From contig CAZBIU010000440.1 in the NCBI GenBank assembly GCA_964491625.1, positions 1 to 5,188 on the forward strand: 5,188 nucleotides of DNA, in the 5' to 3' direction. The stretch comes from Fen-1118 sp964491625 (lineage in GTDB: Bacteria > Myxococcota_A > Polyangia > Fen-1088). The position numbers were made by a program, and so were the translations under genes. Below, piece by piece: positions 1 to 5,094 of the stretch. The notes beneath the pieces were generated by a model. That model ran no database searches, was not told where the DNA came from, and saw only the letters and a program-made list of their open reading frames with translations. Within the stretch, counting starts at the first letter, position 1, and each line of letters begins with the position of its first letter.

Positions 1-1287
1 ACTCGTCGGACATCGCCAGCGAGGCGCTTGGCGATGGGGCGAGCTGGCGAAGCGCGATCGCGGCGTGGCAGGATTCGGTGCTCCAGAACCCGACCTACCC
101 GGACTGGCTCAAACAGATGCTGTTCAATGAGCTCTATTACTATCTGGTCGGAGGAACCTATTGGGAAGCGGGCGCCGCCTCTGGACAGGCGGACAATCCC
201 GACGAAGACATGTTCAGCAGCCTCGAATGCTTCTCGTACGCGTACTACGGCACCTCCGACGTGCGCTTCTACGGCTCGTGGGCGCTCGCCCTCCTGTGGC
301 CCGAGATCGACAAGCAGGAGGTGAAACAGTTCTGTGACAGCGTGACGACGACCCGAACCGACCGACCCGCCCCCTTGGGCACGACGGCGCACGACTTCGG
401 CAGCGATGTTAGCGTCTTCACTCAATGGAACGCCTACAGCTATCGCGATTCCACGACTTGGAAGGACCTCAATTCCAAGCTGGTGCTGATGGTCTACCGC
501 GATTGGGCACTGACCGGCAAGACCGACAACACGTTCCTACAGTACTGCCGCGGTGAAGGTGGCAATGGCCAAGGTGGGCACCCAGGACGGTGACAATGAC
601 GGCCTTCCCAACAGCACCGGCATCGACCAGACCTACGACGACATGTCACTGATGGGCAACACCGCCTACTGTGGCAGTCTGCTATTGGCCGCGTTGGAAG
701 CCGCAGACGAAATGGCGCAAGCCATGGGCGAATCCGTGCTCGCTGAATCGTATGCAACGTGGCTGACCAAGGCCAAGACAAGCTTCGAGTCGAAGCTGTG
801 GAACGGAAGCTACTACAACATCGATACCGGCAGCACAGCAGTAGACCGTATCATGGCCGATCAGCTCGCGGGGGAATGGTACGCAAAGGCGTGCGGGCTT
901 CCACCCATCGTTCCCGAGGCACACGCGCAGTCTGCTTTCCAGACCATCTACGACAACAACTTCAAGAAGTTCGACAGCGGCACGCATGGCGTGGTCAACG
1001 TGATGACCGCGAGCGGAGCGACTGACACAACATCGCCTCAGACTGAGGAGGTTTGGGTTGGGACCAGTTGGGCCGTGGCCGCGGGAATGATCCAGGAGGG
1101 GCTCGCGAGCCAGGCCAGCGAGATCGGCGACAGTCTCCATTCCACCATCTGGCAGAACAACCAGCTGTGGTTCCGCACGCCCGAGGCGTGGATGGCCGGG
1201 GTCACCTACGTACGAGCCTACTATTACATGCGCGCGAACGCGATTTGGGCGGTCAAGCGGGCCTTCGATCTGTCGCAGACCCACTGA
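1..1287 (+). pseudogene. GH116 family glycosidase (glucosylceramidase-like), 5'-partial and frameshifted
   Basis: This is the C-terminal catalytic (alpha/alpha)6-barrel part of a GH116 glycosidase, the family of human GBA2 and bacterial and archaeal beta-glucosidases and xylosidases that cut beta-linked sugars with retention. The frame is open from base 3. It shows the family motifs in order: a Leu-Tyr-Tyr...Gly-Gly-Thr-x-Trp block (about 130-165), LECFSYAYYGTSDVRFYGSW with the probable nucleophile Glu at 225-227, AHDFG, WKDLNSKLVLMVYRDW, the Asp-rich DGDNDGLPN loop, DQTYDD with the probable acid/base Asp at 625-627, then TEEVWVGTSW, MIQEGL and RTPEAW near the end. Up to about base 545 the code is in frame 3 and ends at a TGA (591-593); from about 547 the match continues in frame 1 to the TGA at 1285-1287. 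Roughly 400 N-terminal residues, including the beta-sandwich domain, must lie left of the window. Both catalytic residues survive but are separated by the frameshift, so either the gene is recently inactivated or the read contains an indel error. Substrate cannot be told from sequence. Confidence 0.88.
543..552 (+). other. Frameshift site in the GH116 gene
   Basis: Frame 3 reads T-F-L-Q-Y up to 545, while the family match resumes as A-V-K-V-A-M in the other frame from 550. GH116 proteins usually have Trp-Pro between these two blocks. Only four bases (tgcc, 546-549) lie there, so a net loss of 2 (or 5) bases from something like tgg-ccc explains both the missing Trp-Pro and the frame change. 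There is no slippery heptamer that would suggest programmed frameshifting. Confidence 0.7.
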
Positions 1288-1305
1288 TGCGGCACGACCT
1301 GGCGC

Positions 1306-1347
1306 ACGTGTAGACACAGTAACCGACGTCACGGGGTTGTTACACGT
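1306..1347 (+). other. Possible stem-loop just downstream of the GH116 gene
   Basis: ACGTGTA (1306-1312) is perfectly complementary to TACACGT (1341-1347), with a possible inner AACC/GGTT pairing at 1321-1324 and 1335-1338. It starts 18 bases after the GH116 stop codon, where a terminator would be expected. No T-run follows, so it does not fit a standard intrinsic terminator. The rest of the gap up to 1450 holds nothing else recognisable. Confidence 0.2.
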
Positions 1348-1451
1348 CTCGGCCCAAGCGTAGGCGACGGAGAAGCGGCATCGCCGACGGAAAAGATGGC
1401 GCGATGTAATGGCCAACTGACAACGCGGTCAGACGCCAACGCGAGCTGAGC

Positions 1452-1480
1452 TTGGCTAAGTTGTAGGCCGATCATACACT
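1452..1480 (+). promoter_or_regulatory. Candidate promoter of the FAD oxidoreductase gene
   Basis: TTGGCT (1452-1457) and TACACT (1475-1480) each match four of six positions of the sigma-70 -35 and -10 consensus and are 17 bp apart. Transcription would then begin about base 1487, exactly at the ATG chosen for the gene. That fits the lack of any Shine-Dalgarno sequence and suggests a leaderless mRNA. The match is weak and inferred by eye. Confidence 0.3.
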
Positions 1481-1486
1481 TTGCGG

Positions 1487-2926
1487 ATGCCCTCACAATA
1501 CGACGCCATAGTTGTTGGCTCGGGGCCGAACGGTCTTTCGGCGGCAGTGACGCTCGCCGAACGCGGCCTTTCGGTGCTAGTTGTCGAGGCATACGACCGG
1601 ATTGGGGGCGGCACGCGCAGCGCCGAATTGACCTTGCCCGGCTTCTTGCACGACGTGTGCTCCGCGATCCACCCTATGGCGGCGTTGTCTCCCGCGTTTC
1701 AGCATTTCGGCCTGGAACGCCGGGGCGTCACCTGGGTCCACGCGCCGGTGGCTCTGTCGCATCCCTTAGACGACGGTCGCGTGGCGCTCTTGAGGAGCTC
1801 CCTCGAGGAAACCGCAGAAGGCCTGGAGGCTGACGCCAAAGCCTACCGGACCCTGGTCGGTACCTTTGTCGAGCGAGCGCCTTTGCTCTTTGCAGAATTG
1901 CTCAAACCCTTGCGTTTCCCGACTCATCCCTTCCTCTTGGCTCGCTTTGGCTGGCGGGCCTTAAGATCCGCCAGGTACATCGCTCGCCATTACTTTACGA
2001 CTGCCACTGCGCGAGCATTACTCGCCGGCTGTGCGGCCCATTCATTTCTGCCGCTCGATGCGGCGGGCAGCTCAGCCATTGGACTGACCCTGCTGGTTGC
2101 CGCGCACGTCAAGGGTTGGCCGTGCGCCAAGGGCGGCTCCGCCTCAATCAGTCTCGCGCTTGCCAACTATCTGTCGAGCCTGGGCGGGACCGTCGAAACC
2201 AATCATCTGGTGTCCGATTGGCGCGAGCTTCCGAAGTCCCGGGCGCTGCTATTCGATACCAGCCCCAGGACGATGGCACGAATTTGTCGAGACCGCCTGC
2301 CCACAGGCTATGTGGAGCAGCTTGAGCGGTTTCGCTCTGCCCCGGGAGTATTCAAGCTAGATTGGGCTCTCTCCCGACCGATTCCATGGAGAAATAGGGA
2401 ATGCGGCGAATCCGGTACTGTCCACCTGGGCGGCACCATGGAGGAGATTGCTCAGTCGGAGCTTGAGGTCAGCCAAGGCGTTCATCCGACGCGGCCCTAT
2501 GTTCTTGTTGCACAACAGAGTCTCCTCGATCCTTCCCGAGTGCCGCCGGGCAAACATACAGGCTGGGCCTATTGTCACGTACCCAATGGCTCCACGGTCG
2601 ACATGACCAGTGCCATCGAACGGCAAGTCGAGCGTTTCGCACCCGGTTTTCGCGACTGCATTTTGGCCCGTCACACTATGACGACTGCCGATCTGTTCCG
2701 ATACAACCCAAACTATCGTGGCGGAGATATCACTGGGGGAGCCAGCGACATTGGCCAGATCTTGATGAGACCGACTCTTCGCTGGTCTCCCTATGCGACG
2801 CCGACCCCCGGAATCTATTTGTGCTCCAGCTCAACGCCGCCGGGAGGCGGCGTGCACGGTATGTGTGGATACCATGCGGCAGCGTTGGCACTGCGCCGGA
2901 CCTTCGGACTCACCGTTGCGATTTGA
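1487..2926 (+). CDS. Phytoene dehydrogenase-like NAD(P)/FAD-dependent oxidoreductase
   Basis: The 479-residue protein belongs to the CrtI/phytoene-dehydrogenase-related flavoprotein group. The N-terminal Rossmann fold is clear: YDAIVVGSGPNGLSAA (residues 5-20, the glycine-rich FAD loop, with Asn in the GxGxNG form), then LSVLVVEA ending in Glu34, the expected ribose-binding acidic residue, and a GGGTRS segment (40-45). The C-terminal FAD-binding signature TPGIYLCSSSTPPGGGVHG lies at about 440-458, followed by a helix with GYHAAALALRR. Both ends are intact, and the length is slightly under the usual 500-540 residues. No signal peptide is seen, so it is probably cytoplasmic or membrane-associated. 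Members oxidise or isomerise polyunsaturated, often carotenoid- or retinoid-like substrates, but this subgroup is poorly characterised. No other carotenoid gene is nearby, so the substrate stays unknown. ATG 1487 is preferred over in-frame TTG 1481 because YDAIVVG begins only four residues later. No ribosome-binding site precedes either. Confidence 0.88.
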   Translation: MPSQYDAIVVGSGPNGLSAAVTLAERGLSVLVVEAYDRIGGGTRSAELTLPGFLHDVCSAIHPMAALSPAFQHFGLERRGVTWVHAPVALSHPLDDGRVALLRSSLEETAEGLEADAKAYRTLVGTFVERAPLLFAELLKPLRFPTHPFLLARFGWRALRSARYIARHYFTTATARALLAGCAAHSFLPLDAAGSSAIGLTLLVAAHVKGWPCAKGGSASISLALANYLSSLGGTVETNHLVSDWRELPKSRALLFDTSPRTMARICRDRLPTGYVEQLERFRSAPGVFKLDWALSRPIPWRNRECGESGTVHLGGTMEEIAQSELEVSQGVHPTRPYVLVAQQSLLDPSRVPPGKHTGWAYCHVPNGSTVDMTSAIERQVERFAPGFRDCILARHTMTTADLFRYNPNYRGGDITGGASDIGQILMRPTLRWSPYATPTPGIYLCSSSTPPGGGVHGMCGYHAAALALRRTFGLTVAI

Positions 2927-2987
2927 GCGCTCGCCTTGTCTTCCTCTGCCACTCAAGTCAAAGTAGAGGCTATTGCTCGAATCCTTT

Positions 2988-3008
2988 CCCCGCGCGAGCC
3001 GCGCGGGG
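2988..3008 (+). other. Perfect GC-rich hairpin between the FAD gene and the hemerythrin gene
   Basis: CCCCGCGCG (2988-2996) and CGCGCGGGG (3000-3008) are exact reverse complements around a three-base loop, AGC. The hairpin lies 62 bases after the FAD-gene stop and ends 21 bases before the hemerythrin ATG. There is no T-run after it on either strand, so it may be a Rho-assisted or imperfect terminator, or a structured 5' leader of the hemerythrin mRNA. The sequence does not decide between these. Confidence 0.55.
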
Positions 3009-3017
3009 CATGCTCTT

Positions 3018-3022
3018 GGGAG
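3018..3022 (+). promoter_or_regulatory. Ribosome-binding site of the hemerythrin gene
   Basis: GGGAG sits seven bases before ATG 3030 and fixes this start over the in-frame TTG at 2973, which would put the hairpin inside the coding region and move the Tat signal away from the N-terminus. Confidence 0.6.
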
Positions 3023-3029
3023 ATTCACC

Positions 3030-3776
3030 ATGCAAGACATCATTGGCCGTCGTTGCTTCCTAATCGCTTCGGGCGTGGCCAGCACGAGCCTCGTGGCCAG
3101 GCCTGGTGTGGCCAACGCGGCACGCGCAAGACAAGGCTCGGCCAAGTCCGGCGACGCTGGCAAAGAGCCCGAGGTCACCGCGGTCGAGGACCTGATGCGA
3201 GAGCATGGCGTAATTCGCCGTGCGCTTGCAGTGTACCGCGAAGCTGGAGCCCGCTTGCGAAACGGATCCGGCGCCGTACCTCCGGACGCGCTTGCCAAGA
3301 CGGCAAAACTGCTCCGCAGGTTTGCCGAGGATTACCACGAGAAGAAACTGGAAGAGGCGCACATTTTTCCGGCCGTCAAGCGGGCCTCCGGCGCCGCTGG
3401 GCAAGATATCGAGCACGATATCGACACGCTCATCGCCCAACACCAGCGCGGACGGGAGATCACCGACTTCGTCGTCTCGATGAGCAACGGAACCATCGCG
3501 GCATCCCGGTCCGCTCAGCTCGCGAGCGCCATGGAGACATTCGCGCGCATGTACGAGGAGCACGCCGCTCGCGAGGACACGGTCATCTTTCCCGCCTGGA
3601 AGAGAGCGGTGTCGGCGAAACAGCTCGATGAGATGGGGGAGCTTTTCGAAGACATCGAGCACAAGACCTTCGGCAAGGACGGCTTCGACGATGCCGTCGA
3701 GCAAATCGCAGCGGTTGAACGGAGCTTCGGCCTCGACTTGGCGCAGTTCACTGCACCCAAACCGCCCAACCCATGA
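3030..3776 (+). CDS. Tat-exported hemerythrin (HHE) domain protein
   Basis: The 248-residue protein begins with a twin-arginine signal: RRCFLIA at residues 7-13, a hydrophobic stretch and a likely ANA cleavage site at 28-30. It should therefore be exported already folded, to the periplasm or beyond. The rest is an all-helical hemerythrin bundle with candidate di-iron ligands in order: His59 (EDLMREHG, helix A), His103 and Glu108 (DYHEKKLEEAHIFP, helix B), His138 (IAQHQRG, helix C), His178 and Glu182 (EEHAAREDTVIFP, helix D). A C-terminal helical piece with FEDIEHKTFGKDGF (206-219) is typical of this bacterial subgroup. Family members bind O2, NO or iron, or sense redox state; which applies here is unknown. 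Helix B has His-to-Glu spacing of five instead of the usual four, because of what looks like one extra Lys. It stands apart from its neighbours (103 bp upstream, 109 bp downstream). Confidence 0.9.
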   Translation: MQDIIGRRCFLIASGVASTSLVARPGVANAARARQGSAKSGDAGKEPEVTAVEDLMREHGVIRRALAVYREAGARLRNGSGAVPPDALAKTAKLLRRFAEDYHEKKLEEAHIFPAVKRASGAAGQDIEHDIDTLIAQHQRGREITDFVVSMSNGTIAASRSAQLASAMETFARMYEEHAAREDTVIFPAWKRAVSAKQLDEMGELFEDIEHKTFGKDGFDDAVEQIAAVERSFGLDLAQFTAPKPPNP

Positions 3777-3885
3777 CCTGAGCACGGCTTTCCCGACTTT
3801 GCGGTACCAGCGGCAGCGGCAACCTCTTCGACATTTCCAAACACCTCTTGACCCTCGGCCGCCATCGTCGATGATGTCCGCCATT

Positions 3886-4140
3886 ATGGCACGGATCATC
3901 AAGCGCTACGCGAACAGGAAGCTCTACGATACGCAGGAGTCGCACTACGTTGCCTTGGCAAGGGTGGCTGAGCTGGTTCGAGCTGGCGTAGAGCTGCAAG
4001 TCATCCAGAATGGCACCCAGCGAGACATCACGGCTGCTACCATGGCCCAAATCATCTTCGAGGAAGAAAGACGCGGCCCAAGGTTGCCTGTAGACGCTCT
4101 CCGCCGCATTATCCGCAACGGCTTACCCGTGGAGCCGTAG
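3886..4140 (+). CDS. Stand-alone polyhydroxyalkanoate-regulator (PhaR-type) DNA-binding domain protein
   Basis: The 84-residue product consists almost entirely of the N-terminal DNA-binding domain of PHA/PHB accumulation regulators: IIKRYANRKLYDT (residues 4-16), then HYVAL, a helix VAELVRAGVELQVI, DITAATMAQIIFEEE (about 47-61) and a short basic tail. In PhaR this domain binds DNA and also senses PHA polymer, repressing granule genes. Here the longer C-terminal region found in proteobacterial PhaR is missing, and the protein stops after PVEP. ATG 3886 is chosen because homologues start within a few residues of IIKRY. ATG 3871 and 3874 in the same frame would add two to five residues, and no Shine-Dalgarno sequence supports any of them. 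No PHA synthase, phasin or depolymerase gene is in the window, so a role in PHA control is not shown. The HU gene begins 46 bp after its stop, so the two may be co-transcribed. Confidence 0.85.
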   Translation: MARIIKRYANRKLYDTQESHYVALARVAELVRAGVELQVIQNGTQRDITAATMAQIIFEEERRGPRLPVDALRRIIRNGLPVEP

Positions 4141-4176
4141 TAGTATCTTTTCACGCGACAGCAACACCCAAACCAA

Positions 4177-4180
4177 AGGA
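4177..4180 (+). promoter_or_regulatory. Ribosome-binding site of the HU gene
   Basis: AGGA, within AAAGGA, lies six bases before ATG 4187, a good spacing that supports this start. No convincing promoter was found in the short gap after the PhaR-like gene. Confidence 0.6.
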
Positions 4181-4186
4181 ATCAAA

Positions 4187-4498
4187 ATGCCCAAAGGCCC
4201 CATCTCCAAGTCCGACTTGATCCAGAAGATTGCCGACCAGTTCGATGAAAAGCTTACCCGCAAGGACGTGAAGGGAATCATCGAGTCCGTGGCCACCATC
4301 GGTCACGCGGAGTTGAAGAAGAATGGCGTCTTCATCATTCCAGGCCTGGTCCGCATGGTCGTGGTGAAGAAGCCCGCCACCAAGGAGCGCAAGGGCATCA
4401 ACCCGTTCACCAAGGAACCGACGGTCTTCAAGGCCAAGCCCGCTCGCAAGGTCATCAAGGGCCGCCCGGTCAAGGCCGCCAAGGACGCCGTCGCGTAG
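4187..4498 (+). CDS. HU family DNA-binding protein with basic C-terminal region
   Basis: This 103-residue protein matches the HU/IHF fold along its length. SKSDLIQKIADQF (7-19) is the first helix, the segment around 24-45 is the dimerising helix pair, and FIIPGLVRMVVVKKPATKER (49-68) leads into the beta-ribbon arm. Its tip carries INPF with Asn72-Pro73, the position of the DNA-intercalating proline in HU. The tail after residue 80 is rich in Lys, Arg, Pro and Ala (FKAKPARKVIKGRPVKAAKD). HU dimers bend and compact DNA in the nucleoid. This version is about a dozen residues longer than E. coli HU. It differs from the classic arm sequence NPxTGEE by having NPFTKEP, as in some HU-like proteins of high-GC bacteria. 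The final 29 bases overlap the antisense open frame of the DUF1016 remnant, but codon pattern and family match show that the plus strand is the real gene. Confidence 0.92.
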   Translation: MPKGPISKSDLIQKIADQFDEKLTRKDVKGIIESVATIGHAELKKNGVFIIPGLVRMVVVKKPATKERKGINPFTKEPTVFKAKPARKVIKGRPVKAAKDAVA

Positions 4499-4510
4499 GA
4501 CACGCGGGAA

Positions 4511-4537
4511 AACGTTCAGGGCCGCGCTTCTGACGTT
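4511..4537 (+). terminator. Weak stem-loop after the HU gene
   Basis: AACGTTCAG (4511-4519) can pair with CTGACGTT (4530-4537), giving eight pairs with one bulged T and a GC-rich ten-base loop, 12 bases after the stop codon. The position suits a terminator, but no T-run follows. Confidence 0.22.
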
Positions 4538-4772
4538 CGCGGTCCTGGGCGTTGGCCATGCGCCTGCGGTGGTTGGGACAGCGGAGCGCCACCTGTTTGC
4601 GGTTCGTCCGCCGGGGCGCCTTGGAGTTCACCGTGCGTTCGAACAGTGCGCCCTTGAGCTGGCGTTCCAGCTCGCGGCTGCTCCAGCGCTTGCGAATCGC
4701 AAGCTGGAGGTAGAACTCCCGCTCTTCCGGGCGCTTGCACTGGCCGAGGATGATGAGGTGATGGGTCCAGGG

Positions 4773-4801
4773 CAATTGTGTCAGCGGTGCCGGCACAATT
4801 G
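4773..4801. repeat. 8-bp inverted repeat inside the DUF1016 remnant
   Basis: CAATTGTG (4773-4780) and CACAATTG (4794-4801) are exact reverse complements around 13 bases that can themselves partly pair. One arm encodes the conserved LTQLPW stretch on the minus strand; the other lies at the edge of the extra block that typical family members lack. Confidence 0.5.
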
Positions 4802-4960
4802 GGCCGGTAGCGTCTTCGGCCGTCCTGGCCACCTTGGCTTCGCCCTGGTCCCGGTAGGCCTCGTAGAACTGCCGCATGCGGAAAAGCTTGAGCGCCGAGG
4901 GGAGGTCCGGATCGGTGCGCGTGGAGGCGTACTTGGTCCAGCACTCGGAAGCGCCGGAGT

Positions 4961-4970
4961 TACCATGGTA
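4961..4970. repeat. 10-bp perfect palindrome TACCATGGTA
   Basis: TACCATGGTA equals its own reverse complement. It is the first of four dyad-symmetric elements in the next 92 bases, at the decayed N-terminal edge of the DUF1016 remnant. Confidence 0.5.
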
Positions 4971-4973
4971 GCC

Positions 4974-4985
4974 TCAGAATTCTGA
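4974..4985. repeat. 12-bp perfect palindrome TCAGAATTCTGA
   Basis: TCAGAATTCTGA equals its own reverse complement. It starts three bases after the previous palindrome and its last base is the first of the next hairpin. It contains the TGA that closes the minus-strand frame of the DUF1016 remnant. Confidence 0.55.
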
Positions 4986-5026
4986 AGATCCTGGCTCGAC
5001 GGCGCTGCGAGCGGGCCAGGAATCTT
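4985..5026. repeat. Long near-perfect inverted repeat upstream of the lipoprotein gene
   Basis: AAGATCCTGGC (4985-4995) pairs with GCCAGGAATCTT (5015-5026), giving eleven base pairs interrupted only by one bulged A. Inside, TCG (4996-4998) and CGA (5008-5010) could extend the stem. No T-run follows on either strand, so it is not a typical intrinsic terminator. It lies between the minus-strand remnant and the plus-strand lipoprotein gene and could be a regulatory site or a mobile-element end. Confidence 0.55.
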
Positions 5027-5033
5027 GAGGTGT

Positions 5034-5052
5034 TTGACAAGGCCGGGCCTTG
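5034..5052 (+). promoter_or_regulatory. TTGACA hexamer overlapping a 15-bp dyad, candidate promoter/operator of the lipoprotein gene
   Basis: TTGACA (5034-5039) is an exact -35 consensus. It is overlapped by CAAGGCC-G-GGCCTTG (5038-5052), seven-base arms around one central base, placed where the promoter spacer would be, as in operators of MerR-type and some other dimeric regulators. No good -10 hexamer is found 16-19 bases downstream, so the promoter part is uncertain. It lies 42 bases before the lipoprotein start codon. Confidence 0.35.
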
Positions 5053-5079
5053 GCGTGACCGTTGCATCCCTGCCAGGCA

Positions 5080-5086
5080 GGAGAGG
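5080..5086 (+). promoter_or_regulatory. Ribosome-binding site of the lipoprotein gene
   Basis: The purine-rich GGAGAGG stretch lies eight bases before ATG 5095 and supports this start; the only other in-frame candidate, TTG 5062, lacks such a site and would spoil the signal peptide. Confidence 0.6.
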
Positions 5087-5094
5087 AATCTTCG

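Larger units (their letters stand above)
4470..4973 (-). pseudogene. DUF1016 (YhcG) N-terminal domain remnant, nuclease domain lost
   Basis: Reading the minus strand, this frame is open from just after a TGA at 4974-4976 to a stop at 4470. From about 4950 to 4629 it matches the helical N-terminal domain of DUF1016/YhcG proteins: LFRMRQFYEAYRDQ, then LTQLPWTHHLIILGQCKRPE, EREFYLQLAIRKRWSSRELE and RQLKGALFERTV. Full-length members continue into a PDDEXK-type nuclease domain and are common near restriction-modification and defence loci. Here the match stops after ERTV (about 4629), and the remaining 50 or so residues are basic, unrelated sequence running antisense into the HU gene. The N-terminal side is also weakened: a segment before LFRMRQ is only loosely similar and is closed by the TGA. 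A block of about ten residues between RDQ and LTQLPW is extra compared with typical members. ATG 4877 could start a 135-residue product, but no ribosome-binding site is evident. I read it as a decayed gene; a functional short protein is less likely. Confidence 0.75.

Noticed and set aside
531..560. Programmed ribosomal frameshift in the GH116 gene
   Set aside because: There is no slippery heptamer or nearby stimulatory structure, and the Trp-Pro motif itself is missing, which fits a deletion.
682..1416. Long minus-strand open frame opposite the GH116 gene
   Set aside because: The plus strand carries clear GH116 motifs across the same bases; the antisense translation is Arg/Val/His-rich without recognisable domains.
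2973..3029. Longer start (TTG 2973) for the hemerythrin protein
   Set aside because: It would push the twin-arginine signal about 26 residues inward and ignore the good ribosome-binding site before ATG 3030.
3405..3422. Inverted repeat GATATCG...CGATATC with four-base spacer
   Set aside because: It lies inside the hemerythrin coding region and encodes the symmetric peptide DIEHDID; codon content explains it.
3060..3902. 280-codon minus-strand open frame opposite the hemerythrin gene
   Set aside because: It is a mirror of a high-GC coding region with recognised hemerythrin motifs on the plus strand, and it would also cover the PhaR-like start.
4123..4146. Promoter for HU from TTACCC and TAGTAT
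   Set aside because: The spacing of 12 bp is too short for a sigma-70 promoter; a shared transcript with the upstream gene is simpler.
4569..4985. 138-codon plus-strand open frame after HU
   Set aside because: It is antisense to the DUF1016 similarity, has no family motif and no ribosome-binding site.
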